A DNA stretch of 64,000 bases, taken from assembly GCA_009746045.1 (NCBI GenBank), contig RPFO01000670.1:762454-826453 (forward strand), read 5' to 3'. Shown here in pieces: positions 9,310 to 20,900 of this stretch; positions within the stretch are counted from its first letter, which is position 1, and each line of letters starts with the position of its first letter. Origin of the DNA: Mesostigma viride (Eukaryota; Streptophyta; Mesostigmatophyceae; Mesostigmatales; Mesostigmataceae). The notes beneath the pieces were generated by a model that was not told the DNA's origin, ran no database searches, and was given only the letters and a program-made list of their open reading frames with translations. Both the position numbers and the translations under genes were made by a program.

Positions 9310-11501
9310 TACACAGTACACTAGTCGGTATGACACACCGGTACTCACAGGTGTTGCCTCGCTGCTCGTGGTCATTCCTTGTACAACAGACGGGCTCCCC
9401 AGAGGAGACTCGATCCAGCCCCAGAGGCAGCCCCAGAGGCAGTGATTCCAGCAGTCCCTTGGTGCGGTTCACACCCCCAGCCTCCCCAGAGGAGCCGGCA
9501 GGGTTCGTGCCAACTTGGACCAGTTTTGGCAAGAGGCGACGGTCGGAAGACATGAAGGAGCAGGGGTCGGATATAGCCGCGACCGCCAACGAGAACAACC
9601 GTGAGACCTTTAATCCGCGGACGTTTCTGCCCGACTACGGCCAGGAGGGCGTGTTCTTGGCGCGTCGACGGCGCAGGCACGGCAAGGCCGATCAAGACTA
9701 CCTGGCCTCCTCGGTTCTGGAGTGGCCCCGCGATCGACACGAGAAGTTCCGCAAATCCGTGCAAAGGCATTGCGGGTTCAAAGTCGAGACCCGGACGGCG
9801 ATTCGAGGGAATGTGGCGGTAGGGACAGCTTGGGAGGACCACGCACCCAGCTGTGCCTGCGACCGTTGCGTGACTACGGTGTCGGCCCTCATGGCCTACC
9901 CACGCCTCATGTTCTTGCTCGTCGCACCGGCACGACGTCAGACCCTGCAGTGGGCCTACCGGGGTTTGCCGCCAGACGGGGCCTTACGGGGCCCGTTCTG
10001 CACCACCAACGGCCAGTACTCCCTTCGGCAGGCGCTGGACCGTATCGTGGAATTGGACGAGGCGGATGATCGCGGAGGGGAGGGCCCCGATGATGAGGAA
10101 TACGGGAGTGAAGACGACGACCTGTTTCCGCCGCGTCCGGCGCCCCGGGAACCTGCCCCCTCAGCCGGCAACGCCTCGCGCGACCCCCGCCGCCGTGAGA
10201 ACTCGGGTGACCGCAGCTCACAGGACGCGTCCCGCTCCAGAGAGGCTTCCCAGGGTGTGGGTGTACGCCCGGGGGCGCGTGAGGAGGAAAGGTCCTTTCG
10301 GCGGACCTGGGACCAGGCAACGGCCCACCAACGACCACACTCGGGGTCGCGGTCGCCAAAGACGGCCCCAGAGGTCGTACCCTCGGCTGGTCGTGGCAAG
10401 GCGGTGGCGGACACGTCTACTGCACAGGCCCAACGTTCGACCCCAGAGGTCGCACCATCGGCTAATCGTGGCAAGTCTGTTGCGGACCCATCTACCGCGA
10501 AGACCCAACGATCGACCCCAGAGGTCGCTCCGCCAGAAGCCAGTGGTACGGCTGTCCCCGGCCCGTCGTCCGTGCAGTCAACACGGTCGAATACTGAGGT
10601 AGAAATTGCTCAACCTGCGGGTCGCGGTCAGGTGCCAGAAGTTCAGGCGCTCGCGCCAGCAATTCCGGGCCCGCCGCCCTGTCACCAGGGGTTTGCGCCG
10701 GTTGTGCCATGGACGATGGGGGACTACATCCGGCCGCTGCCCGGTCGCACTGTCACCTACGGGGGCAGACGCCCCCGCATGGAGATTTTATCGGTGGCTT
10801 GGCATCGGGACGCGGACATCCAGCTGCGGGCTCCATACGAGTGTGGGGGCCATGCGCTAGCGTTTACTCCAGGGCCCTGGTGTTACAAGGACCGAGGGGC
10901 GTACATGGAATTGCTGAGAGTGGACCTGTATCCCCACATCCCCCACCGGGTGCCTCGGCAGATCACCCCTGGTGAGCCCTTTCCGTTCAGTGTGGATGGG
11001 GTGACGCGTTACGCCCCGGAGGGCGATCATTGGGATTACCATGTGGCGGGTTTCCCCCGTGTGGTGAAGCCCCCCAAGCTGGCTCCGAACGCTTTGGCGT
11101 TCCTGCACGGCGTCGCCCCCGACTTCATGGATGATCGCTTGGGCCCGCCGGCAACGGAGGTCGATCTGGGACAGGTGGCCACCGTGATGCTGGGTATGGG
11201 GGAAACATATGTGGCGGATTACCGCTGTGGGGTAGTGGACAGGAACGTCAAGTCCCTTCTGTTCACCTTCCCGGAGTACATGGCCGCCTTCCTCTCCATG
11301 TGGCCTCCCAACGCGTGGGACCGTTTGTCCCTGTCCGGACGCCGTGGCACTGGCAAGCCGGAGCAGTGGGCCTTCGAGGAGGATCTCCTGAGGTTCCCAG
11401 GGACTCGGGGCCCCCAGGCCACGGAGCACGGCGAGCGAGTCTATCGGTGGGCGTACCAGCAGCAGCAGATGGTGCGGGACAGGCGAGGCCATGGCCGCTG
11501 A
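9294..11501 (+). CDS. ORF3, env-position protein of unknown function, up to 735 aa
   Basis: I do not recognise this protein. N-terminal third: a conserved region with RTFLPDYGQEGVFLARR, an arginine run, and a CACDRC pair that could bind metal. Middle: acidic, then Ser/Arg/Pro-rich with at least four imperfect repeats around STPEVAPSANRGK(S/A)VAD. C-terminal third: conserved, Trp- and Pro-rich, with FTPGPWCYKDRGAYMELLR and a segment rich in aromatic residues ending LLFTFPEYMAAFLSMWPP. I see no signal peptide, membrane span or fusion peptide, so it is not an obvious envelope protein. It is kept in A, B and the old, strongly diverged C, which argues for selection. The start is uncertain: 9294 gives the longest frame; ATG 9330 is an alternative, and neither is kept in frame in B. 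Confidence 0.85.
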   Translation: MYIPQVHSTLVGMTHRYSQVLPRCSWSFLVQQTGSPEETRSSPRGSPRGSDSSSPLVRFTPPASPEEPAGFVPTWTSFGKRRRSEDMKEQGSDIAATANENNRETFNPRTFLPDYGQEGVFLARRRRRHGKADQDYLASSVLEWPRDRHEKFRKSVQRHCGFKVETRTAIRGNVAVGTAWEDHAPSCACDRCVTTVSALMAYPRLMFLLVAPARRQTLQWAYRGLPPDGALRGPFCTTNGQYSLRQALDRIVELDEADDRGGEGPDDEEYGSEDDDLFPPRPAPREPAPSAGNASRDPRRRENSGDRSSQDASRSREASQGVGVRPGAREEERSFRRTWDQATAHQRPHSGSRSPKTAPEVVPSAGRGKAVADTSTAQAQRSTPEVAPSANRGKSVADPSTAKTQRSTPEVAPPEASGTAVPGPSSVQSTRSNTEVEIAQPAGRGQVPEVQALAPAIPGPPPCHQGFAPVVPWTMGDYIRPLPGRTVTYGGRRPRMEILSVAWHRDADIQLRAPYECGGHALAFTPGPWCYKDRGAYMELLRVDLYPHIPHRVPRQITPGEPFPFSVDGVTRYAPEGDHWDYHVAGFPRVVKPPKLAPNALAFLHGVAPDFMDDRLGPPATEVDLGQVATVMLGMGETYVADYRCGVVDRNVKSLLFTFPEYMAAFLSMWPPNAWDRLSLSGRRGTGKPEQWAFEEDLLRFPGTRGPQATEHGERVYRWAYQQQQMVRDRRGHGR

Positions 11502-11774
11502 CCAGGAGGGTCGGCGGTGGTACGGTGATAGCTGGAAGGATTCCATTATTTGACTACGTCAAGGCTTGCCCCTGTGTGGCAAGTTCTGGGGGAATTGGTT
11601 TTACTAGTCCGATGGGTGAACATGGGCTGGGACATAGTACCCCTATGGTCAATCTGATTTTTGCCCTGCGTGGCAAGTAGAATAACCCTGTGTGGTTAGT
11701 AGCATGTTTGTTGTGTGCTTTCTCTCTTTAGTTGCTGGTCCTTATCTACATGACGGTAGGGACTACCGTCCCCC
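11502..11774 (+). other. 3' untranslated region of element A
   Basis: About 270 bp between ORF3 and the polypurine tract, with no ORF-like or structured feature except a short inverted repeat GACGGTAGGGACTACCGTC near 11752-11770, just upstream of the polypurine tract. It is conserved in the other copies and, in diverged form, in element C. Confidence 0.6.
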
Positions 11775-11789
11775 GGGGAGGGGGAGGAG
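11775..11789 (+). promoter_or_regulatory. Polypurine tract of element A
   Basis: Fifteen uninterrupted purines, GGGGAGGGGGAGGAG, abut the first base of the 3' LTR. This is the expected plus-strand primer site. The copy at 28786-28799 is one G shorter. Confidence 0.85.
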
Positions 11790-12474
11790 TGTTGCGAACC
11801 CGACCCTTGGAACGGGCGCAACAATGGAATAAATTATGTATTTTGGCTTGTTGTCATAGTCCGTAGGACTTTGGGACTCATTTCGGGACTTAATTTGGGA
11901 ATTGTCCCTTGGTCAGGACTTTTGTATGGAACTATGATAGTTTGTGTGATTCGGACCGGTTATTTTGGGCCTAGGTTGATGTACGAGATCTTCTAGAGCT
12001 AGTAGCCGGTGCAGTCGCGCCGCGCTGCGTACTTTATAGCTGGTTGAGATATTGTACCCATGCGTGGATTCTGTAGCCTGGCGAGGGTCGATGTCGACCC
12101 GAGGATCTTGTGTGGACTGCATGTTTCGGAATTCTCTGGAAGGCCGGCGCCATGTCGGCGCCCCTTGCCAGCCTGGTGGCAGACCTAGGTGAAATTGGTC
12201 CGAGGACGAGAGTCTCGTCCTCTTGGTTCGGAATAAAGTGTGTGTTTTCACCTGTCTGAACCTGGGGCATAATTCCAACTGCATTTGGTAGCTCCATCCT
12301 AAATGTGGATTGTGTAGATTAATGCAATATTAATCAACGCGAGCCGTAACAGGCCTAAAGCCACGCCTGTTCCGTTAATCCCACTCCCAGAGAGTGGTCG
12401 TGGTTAGCCAAGAAACCGGGAATAACCTACCTTAACAATAGGATCTTTCGCACGACCCAGATGGGTTCGTAACA
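11790..12474 (+). repeat. 3' LTR of element A
   Basis: 685 bp from TGTTGCGAAC to TTCGTAACA, almost identical to 933-1618. It is followed at once by GGTCG (12475-12479), the right copy of the 5-bp target duplication. Confidence 0.95.
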
Positions 12475-13336
12475 GGTCGCCGGTCTCCCGAGTTCTCGCG
12501 GCGGGCCCCGCATCGCGCGAGGCGTTGCCGGCTGAGTGGGCAAGTTCCCGGGGCGCAGGGCGCGGCGGGAACAGGTCGTCGTCCTCACTCCAGTCCTCCT
12601 CCTCATCGGGGCCCTCCCCGCCGCGATCATCCGCCTCGTCCAACTCCACGATGCGGTCGAGCGCCTGCCGGAGGGAGTACTGGCCTGCTGCGGTGCAGAA
12701 CGGGCCCCGCAAGGCCCCATCTGGCGGCAAGCCCCGGTAGGCCCGCTGCAGGATCTGACGTCGTGCCGGTGCGACGAGCAAGAACATGAGGCGGGGGTAG
12801 GCCATGAGGGCCGACACCGTAGTCACGCAACGGTTGCAGGCACAGCTGGGTGCGTGGTCCTCCCAAGCTGTCCCTACCGCCACATTCCCTCGAATCGCCG
12901 TCCGGGTCTCGACTTTGAACCCGCAGTGCCTTTGCACGGATTCGCGGAACTTCTCGTGTCGATCGTCGGGCCACTCCAGAACCGAGGAGGCCAGGTAGTC
13001 TTGATCGGCCTTGCCGTGCCTGCGCCGTCGACGCGCCAAGAACACGCCCTCCTGGCCGTAGTCGGGCAGAAACGTCCGCGGATTAAAGGTCTCACGGTTG
13101 TTCTCGTTGGCGGTCGCAGCTATATCCGACCCCTGCTCCTTCATGTCTTCCGACCGTCGTCTCTTGCCACAACTGGCAGGCGGTGCGAACCCCGGAGGCT
13201 CCTCCGGGGAGGCTGGGGGTGTGAACCGCACCAAAGGACTGCTGGAGTCACTACCTATGGGGCGGGGGCTGAAGCGAGTCTCCTCCGGGGAGTACGCCTG
13301 TTGTACAAGGAATGACCACGAGCAGCAAGGCAACAC
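12475..13336 (-). pseudogene. ORF3 5' part of the duplicated B fragment
   Basis: N-terminal part of the env-position protein, about 287 residues up to the junction with the LTR, starting around LPCCSWSFLVQQ. It carries the conserved RTFLPDYGQEGVFLARR and CACNRC stretches. A one-base difference from 29486-30348 in a GGCCCC(G) run near 12511 shifts the last few codons. No in-frame ATG at the place used by element A. Confidence 0.75.
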
Positions 13337-13415
13337 CTGTGAGTACCGGTGTCATACCGACTAGTGTACGGTGTACCTGTGGTATGTACATACCTCTATG
13401 TGTATGTACATACCT

Positions 13416-14054
13416 CTAGTGCAACCTGTGGGCCTTCTTGTACGCGTCTAGCAACCGCTTGCAGCCAGAGAGCTCCTTCTCCGTCCGCCAAGAGGCCTCT
13501 GCCCCATATCTAGTAAACTTCCACCGGATCCGATATTGGCGTTGACGACCACGCCCGAAATCGCGATGGGCGACAATCTCCTCGACCTCGTCCTCCTGTT
13601 CCCCTGTCTCCGGGTCGTATTCCACCGGAGCCGGGGGATTGAGTCTACCCTGGATCGAGTTCTGGTGGTACAGCTTGAGCTGGTCGCGGTGGAAGGTTGT
13701 CGCGGTGCCCCATGAGATGGGCACGTCCACCTTGAACATGACATCATCCCATTTCTCCAGCACTTGGTGGGGCCCCAGGTACATGGGCCGGAGCTTCGTT
13801 TTGAGCTCCCCTTCCACCTTCTGGGAGAATCGACCGAGCTGGGGTCCCTCTACCAGGACCCAGTCCCCGACCTCGATGTCCGGTGCTCTAGAGTCCCGCT
13901 TGCCTTCCACGCGAGCCATGTTGCGCTCGGCAGCGGCCCGGTACCCTTTAACCGCACTGTTGTGAGCTTGGCGCATCTTTTCCAGCAGGCTGCTCACGCC
14001 CGCCAGAGTAGTGCGCAGCACCTCCGGTTCCGCCAGCGCCGGACTCGTCAGCAA
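13416..14054 (-). pseudogene. pol: Pol C-terminal fragment of the duplicated B copy
   Basis: 212 codons covering the end of integrase and the chromodomain (VEEIVAHRDFGRGRQRQYRIRW). Further upstream pol sequence is present to about 14960, but several single-base indels (for example in the runs near 14088, 14175 and 14243) scatter it over three frames. The intact equivalent is at 30428-31066. Confidence 0.8.
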
Positions 14055-14960
14055 GTCGGTCGGCGTCAGCGGATGCCTTCCCGTGTTGAGAAAAGAACGG
14101 GGTTAGGCCATGGGCTGCCTGTGGTGCGTTGTTCAAGGAGAACTCCACCAAGCACAGCAACTCCTCCCAGTTGCTGCCCCACCTCGTCGGTGTAATGGCG
14201 CATGGTTTCCTGTACCGTGCGGTTGAGTCGCTCCACCAGATGGAGGACGAGCTGTGATAAGCCGTCCTAGCGACACCTTGGTTCCCAGGCAGTCGAAGAA
14301 CTCCTGCCAGAACCGGGCGGTGAAGAGCGTGTCCCGGTCCGAGATGAACTGGCGGCTGAGCCCGTGGAACCGGAAGACGTGGTTGAGGTACAGTTTGGCA
14401 CACCCCTCGGCCGTGAGGTCAGCCGGACAGGGGGCCAGGTGACACATGCGCGTGAGTCGGTCCACGAACACCAAGATCTTGCTGTTGCCGTTCTTGGTCT
14501 CTTAAAGGGGCCGACGAAATCCATCTGGATCGAGTCCCAGGGACCCAGGGGATCAGGTAGCGTCTTTGGGACAGCCTGAGTACCCGTGTTCTGGACTTGG
14601 CTATCTGGCACGACGGGCATTCGCGTATATAGGCCGCAATGTAGTCCTTCATGCAGGCCAGTAGAAGTGACGACGTGCCCTTGGTAGCAGTCGCCCAATG
14701 CCCTGGTGACCGCCGACTAGGGAGTCGTGGAGCTCGTGGAGCAAGGCTGCTCGACAGAGCTCGGGTATGTAGAGGCGCCACGTGTCCGGGCGCACCATGA
14801 CGTAAGGCGACCCTCTTGGAACTTGCCACGGGAGCCTACCCATCATCTTGGGGTGTGACTTGATCACCTCCAAGGCGGCCGGCTCGGTAACCGTGAAGCG
14901 GCTGATCAGCATCTCCAGGGGGAAGTGACCGTATACGCATCGGCCTCGTCCTCCTCCTCC

Positions 14961-17900
14961 GGTGAATCCTGGATGTACTCCAGACCTTCGAGAGACTGAG
15001 GACGTCGATATGGTCCTGCATTATGGAAGATAGGCGAGGGACGCATTCTCGGGCCCGCAGGCTGGTCCGGGCGGGGCGGCATCCTTCCTGGGCCACACGC
15101 TTCAGCGGCAGGCGTGGCCACGACCGCGAGAAGATCGCCTCTGTCCAAACATGGCCAGTCCACCGACGTGAAGGCGTGCGTAGTTCCTGGGGATTGCGTA
15201 TATATCGGACGCTTCATCCCCGGTTGTCCGATCGCGCCCATCACGCTCTCCTCAAAGGGTATCCTGTCTGTCGGCACAGTGCCAGCAGGCCTTTGAGGCC
15301 CTCAAGGCAGCTTTGGACCGCGGGCACCCGCTCTGCTCCCAAACCCGTCCCTTCCTTTTGTAGGTTGCGACGATGCAGCAAGGTGGCTATCGCGGGGTCC
15401 CTCTTTTGCGGACCAGCAAGGGCTGTCAACGGTTGAAGTACATCTCCCGCACATGATCCCCGCCGACGGAACTATCCCGTCCACCAGCAGAGCTTTGGTG
15501 TGGTCTACTGTTGCCACACCATGGCCACCACCTGTTGGCGCGGGCAGTATTATGTTGCAGTCAGCGAGACAGGGACGTGCCGCCGCCCTATTAATTCACA
15601 CGGCACTAGGCGCCTGCCCCACCTCTTGACGGCAGCCAAATTACGTCCCCGTCAGCAGGTGGATTGGAGTCTTTTCCCGTTTGCCCCTTTTAAGATCCAG
15701 TAGTGAAGGTGGCGGAACAACGTGTGGCCAACGACCGCCCTCTCCCTCGTGCTGACACTGTTCTAAAGGACATGGGGGTGCTCCATCCACCTGTGAGGAG
15801 GGCGCCTGCGCCCCGCTCTACGATACCTCCCCGGTCGCCGCGGGCTTCGCCACTGTTTCACATGAGTCATACCACTCCGGATGGCCTTGTTCGCCCCCGA
15901 TGTGGCGACGGACGGACCATGGAGCGCGTGGACGCGCGGTCCCCCGGGGAGGGGAGGGTTCCACACACCGGTTCCCCTTGGCGCTGTGGCTCAGGCTCTT
16001 TTTCTCTGGAACTCTTGTGATCCCGGTGGTCGTGTCTGAGTAAACCTACACTCGCGCGGACCACCGGAGGAGGAGGACGAGGCATGCGTATACGGTTTCA
16101 CTTCCCCCCCTGGGGAGATGCCTGATCACCGCCTTCACGGTTTTACCAGCCGGCCGCCTTGGAGGTGATCAAGTCACACCCCAAAGATGATGGCAGGCTC
16201 CGCGCAAGTTCCAAGGGTCCCTATACGTCATGGTGCGCCCGACCACGTGGCCCTCTACATACCGAGTCTGTCAGCACGCCTTGCCCTCCACGAGCTCCAC
16301 GATCTTCAGTCGGCGAGTCCATCAGCATTGGGCGGTCTACCAGCACGTTCCGTCACTTCCTACTGGCACTGGCATGAAGGACTACATTGCGGCCTATATA
16401 CGCGATGCCCGTCGTGCCAAGAATAGCATCCAGAAACGGGTACTCAGGCTGTCCCAAAGACGCTACCTGATCCCCGGTCCCTGGGACTCGATCGGATGTG
16501 ATTTCGTCGGCCCCTTTAAGAGACCAAGAACGCAACAGCAATGATCTTGTGTTCTGGACCGTACTCACGCGCATGTGTCACCTGGCCCCCTGTCCGCTAC
16601 TCAGCGAGGGGTGGCCAAACTGTAACCTCAACCATCCTTCGCGGTTTTCCACGGCTCGCCGCCAGTTCATCTCGTCGACGGGACACACTCTTCACCCGCC
16701 CGGTCTGGCAGGGTTCTTCGACTGCCTGGGAACCAAGGTTCGCTAGGGACGGCCTTATCACACTTCGTCCTCTCCATCTGTGAGCGACTCAACCGCACGG
16801 TTACAGGAACCATCGCGCATTACACCGACGGGCAGCAACTGGGAGGAGTTGCTGTGCTTGGTGGAAGTTCTCCTGAACAACGCACCACAGGCAGCCCATG
16901 GCCTACCCCGTTCTTTTCTAACACGGAGGCTCCGCTGACGCCGACCGATTGCTGACCGAGTCCGGCCACTGGCCCGAACCGGAAGTCTGCGCACTACCTC
17001 TTGGCCGGGCGTGAGCCAGCCTGCTGGAAAGAATGCCCGCAAGTCCAAACAACAAAGTTGCGGTTTAAAAAAGGGTACCGGGCGAGACAACCCCTGAAGC
17101 CGCAACCACCCCGTTGAGTCACGAGGACCAACTTGGCCTGCGTAGTAAGCAAGGAGACTGCTGTGGAGGAGTCCCCCCGAAGGCAGATGCCTCATAGAAA
17201 TGCTGTGAGCACCTGTGTGACGAACCTGGCTGCAACCTCTGGACGAAACTGAGAATCACTCTGCGGCATCCCGGGGCTACCCTACGCTTTTTCACTCTCA
17301 CAAGAAGGTGTGCTAGCCGAGCGAGTAAAGGTGTGCTCTACAATAAAAACGAGCCAGGCCTCTGGCCCACGCTCGTAATAACTCTAGCGAGGTGTATCTC
17401 TCGCGCAATCGTCCGAATAGTGTGGAGATGGCATGCTGGTCATAGTGTATCTGACATTTCACGAGACTCGGTGACAGCTCGTATATGGCCGCCGACAAAA
17501 CAATTAACTATCCACCAAGCGTTGACCTCGCGTCCACACTTCTCGATATTTACCTCAGGGAACTCGATCCAGCTGACGTGGACGTATTAAATCTCGCAAT
17601 CCGCACCCCAAGAGAGCTCGGTGCAATATACGTACCGGCACGAATCAGCGGGAACGAAGAGCACGCTGGACTCGAGTCGATGAGAGGAGATTGAATCCGA
17701 CCATCTCGGATTATTCTGGCGTGGTCGGACACGCCAATATCGCGAATCGGTGGAAGTTCCTCGTTATGGGGCAGAAGGCCTCCTTAGGCGACGGAGAGGA
17801 GCTCTCTGGCGCCAAGCGGAGTTGCTAGACGCGTACAAGAAGGTCCACAGGTTGCAATAGAGGTATGTTACATTACCACTTAGAGGTATGTACATACACT

Positions 17901-20900
17901 AGAGGTATGTACATACCACAGGTACACAGTACACTAGTCGGTATGACACACCGTACTCACAGGTGTTGCCTCGCTCTTCGTTGGTTTCCTTGCACAACAG
18001 CGGCTCCCCAGAGGGAGACTCGATCCAGCCCAGAGCAGCCCCAGGAGGCAGTGATTCCATCAGTCCCTTGGTGCGGTTCACACCCCCAGCCCTCCCCAGA
18101 GGAGCCGGCAGGGTTCGGCCAACTTGGGACCAGTTTTGGCAAAACGGTCGGAAGACATGAAGGAGCAGGGGTCGGATATAGCCGCGACACGCCAACGAGA
18201 ACAACCGTGAGGACCTTTAATCCGCGGACGTTTCTGCCGACTACGGCCAGGAGGGCGTGTTTCTTGGCGCGTCGACGGCGCAGGCACGGCAAGGCCGAAT
18301 ACAAGGACTACCCTTGGCCTCCTCGTTCTGGGAGTGCCCGCGATCGACACGAGAAGTTCCGCAATCCGATGCAAAGCATTGCGGTTCAAAAGTCGAGACC
18401 CGGCACGGCGATTCGAGGAATGTGGCGTAGGACAGCTTGGGAGTACCACGTACCCAGGCTGTTGCCTGCGACCGTTGCGGACTACGTTGTCGGCCCTATG
18501 GCCTACCCACGCCTCTATGTTCTGCTCTTAGTCGCACCGGCACGACGTCAGACCCTGCAGTGGGCCTAGCCGGGGTTTTGCCGCCAGACGGGCCTTACGG
18601 GGCCCGTTTCTGGCCCACCAACGCGCCAGTACTCCTTCGGCAGGCGCCTGGACCGTATCGTGGAATTGGACGAGGCGGTTATGATCGCGCGAGGGGAGGC
18701 CCCTATGAATGAGGAATTACGGGAGTGATGACACGACTGTTTCCGCCGCGTCCGGCGCCCCTGGAACCTGCCCCCTCAGCGGCAACGCTGCGCGACCCCC
18801 GCCGCCGTTCGTGAGAACTCGGGGTGACCGCAAGCTCACAGGACGCGTCCCGCTCCAGAGGGCTTCCCAGGGTGGGGTGTACGCCCGGGGGCGCGTGAGG
18901 AGAAAGGTCCTTTCGGCGGGCCTGGGACCAGGCAACGGCCCACCAACGACCACACTCGGGGTCCGCGGTCGCAAAGACGGCCCCAGAGGTCGTACCCTCG
19001 GCTGTCGTGGCAAGGCGGTGCGGACACGTCTACTGCACAGGGCCCCAACGTTCGACCCCAGACGGTCGCACATCGGCTAATCTGTGGCAAGTCTGTTGCG
19101 GGACCCATCTACCGCGAAAGACCCAACGATCGACCCCAGAGGTCGCTCCGCCAGAGCCAGTGGTACGGCTGTCCCCGGCCCTCGTCGTGCCAGTCAACAC
19201 GGTCGAATACTGAGGTGAAATTGCCAAACCTGCGGGTCGCGGTAGTGCCAGAAGTTCAGGCGCTCCGCCAGCAATTCCGGGCCCGCCGCCCTGTCACCAG
19301 GGGTTTGCGCCGGTTGTGCCATGGGACGATGGGGGACTACATCCAGGCCGCTGCCCGGTCGCACTGTCACTACGGGGGCAGACGCCCCCGCATGGAAGAT
19401 TTTATCGTGGCTTGGCATCGGACGCGGGAACATCCAGCTGCGGGCTCATACGGAGTGTGGGGCCATTGCGCTAGCGTTTACTCCAGGGCCCTGGTGTTAC
19501 AAGGACCGAGGGGCGTTAATGGAAATTGCTGAGAGTGGAACCTGTTATCCCACATCCCCCACGGGTGCCTCCGGCGATCACCCCTGGTGAGCCCTTTCCG
19601 TTCAGTGTGGATGGCGGTGACCGTTACGCCCGGAGGCGATCAGTGGGATTTACCATGTGGCGGGTTTCCCCCGTGTGGTTTGTGAAGCCCCCCAAGCTGG
19701 CTCCGAACGCATTCTGGCGTTCCTGCACGGCGTCGCCCCCGACTTCTATGGATTGATCGTTTGGCCCGCCGGCAACGGAGTCGGATCTGGGAAGGTGGCC
19801 CCTTGATGCTGGGTATGGCGGGAACATATGTGGCGGTTACCGCTGTGGGTGGCTAGGAACGTCAAGTCCCTTCTGTTCCCACCTTTCCGGAGATACAATG
19901 GTCCGCCTTCCTCTCCATTGTGACCTCCCAACGCGTGGCGACGTTTGTCCCTGTCCGACGCCGTGCACTGGCAAGCCGGACAGTGGGCAACATTCGAGGA
20001 GATCTCCTTGAGGTTCCAGGGGACTCGGGCCCCAGCCACGGAGCACGGCGAGCGAGTTATCGGTGGCGCCCTACCAGCAGCAGCAGATGGTGCGGGACAG
20101 GCGAGGCCATGGCGCTTGACCAGGAGGTCGGCCGGTGGTACGTGATAGCTGGAAGGATTCCATTATTTACTACGTCAAGGCTTGCCCCTGTGTGCAAGTT
20201 CTGGGGAATTGGGTTTTAACTAGTCCGATGGGTGAACTGGGCTGGACATGTACCCTTATGGTCAATCTGATTTTTGCCCGCGTGGGCAAGTAGAATAACC
20301 CTTGTGTGTCAGTAGCATGTTTTGTGTGTGCTTTCTCTCTTTAGTTGCTGGTTCCTTATCTACATGACGGTAGGGACTACCGTCCCCCGGGAGGGGGAAG
20401 GGAGTGTTGCGAACCGGACCCTTGGAACGGGCGCAACAATGGGAATAAATTATGTTATTTTGCTTGTTGTCATAGTCCGTAGGACTTTGGGCCATTTCGG
20501 GGACTTAATTTGGGGAATGTCCCTTGGTCAGGACTTTTGTTATGGAAACTATGATAGTTTGTGCTGAATTCGGACGGTTATTTTGGGCCTAGTTGATGTA
20601 CGAGACTCTTCTAGAGCTAGTAAGCCGTGCCAGTCGGCCGCGCTGCGTACTTTAGTAGCTTGGTTGAGATATTGTACCCATGCGTTGGATCTGTAGCCTG
20701 ATGTCGACCCGAGGATCTTGGTGGACTGCATGTTTCGGAATTCTCTGGAAAGGCGGCGCCATGTCGGCGCCCTGCCAGCCTGGTGGCAGACCTAGGTGAA
20801 ATTGGTCGAGGACGAGAGTCTCGTCTCTTGGTTCGGAATAAGTGTGTGTTTTCACCTGTTGAACCTGGGGCATAATTCCAACTGCATTTGGTAGCCTCCA

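Larger units (their letters stand above)
933..12474 (+). mobile_element. Complete Ty3/Gypsy chromovirus-type retrotransposon (element A)
   Basis: An 11.5-kb element with two nearly identical LTRs of 686 and 685 bp. Order: 5' LTR, primer-binding site, hybrid-binding-domain ORF, gag, pol, ORF3, polypurine tract, 3' LTR. The LTRs begin TGTTGCGAA and end TTCG(T/A)TACA or TTCGTAACA, a short terminal inverted repeat. RT before integrase in pol and a C-terminal chromodomain place it with chromoviruses. All ORFs are open and the LTRs differ by only a few bases, so insertion is recent. An extra ORF before gag and another after pol are unusual for the group. It is inserted in ORF3 of element B. Confidence 0.95.
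12475..14960 (-). mobile_element. Second partial copy of element B (ORF3 start and pol end)
   Basis: Minus-strand ORF3 5' part (13336 to 12475) and the 3' part of pol (from about 13416 upward). It corresponds base for base to 29486-31980. Differences from that copy are almost all single-base insertions or deletions, concentrated between 14050 and 14960. They break pol into pieces and increase towards the noisy segment that follows. Integrase and chromodomain sequence is readable at 13416-14054. It joins element A at exactly the same base as the main B copy does, so it probably represents the same locus twice. Confidence 0.85.

Noticed and set aside
9294-11501. ORF3 as a retroviral-type envelope gene
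   Set aside because: Position fits, but I see no signal peptide, cleavage site, fusion peptide or membrane anchor. Much of the middle is disordered and Arg/Ser/Pro-rich.
17485-17694. 69-aa ORF as a host gene
   Set aside because: It lies in a segment of doubtful sequence quality and has no recognisable domain or homologue in the window.
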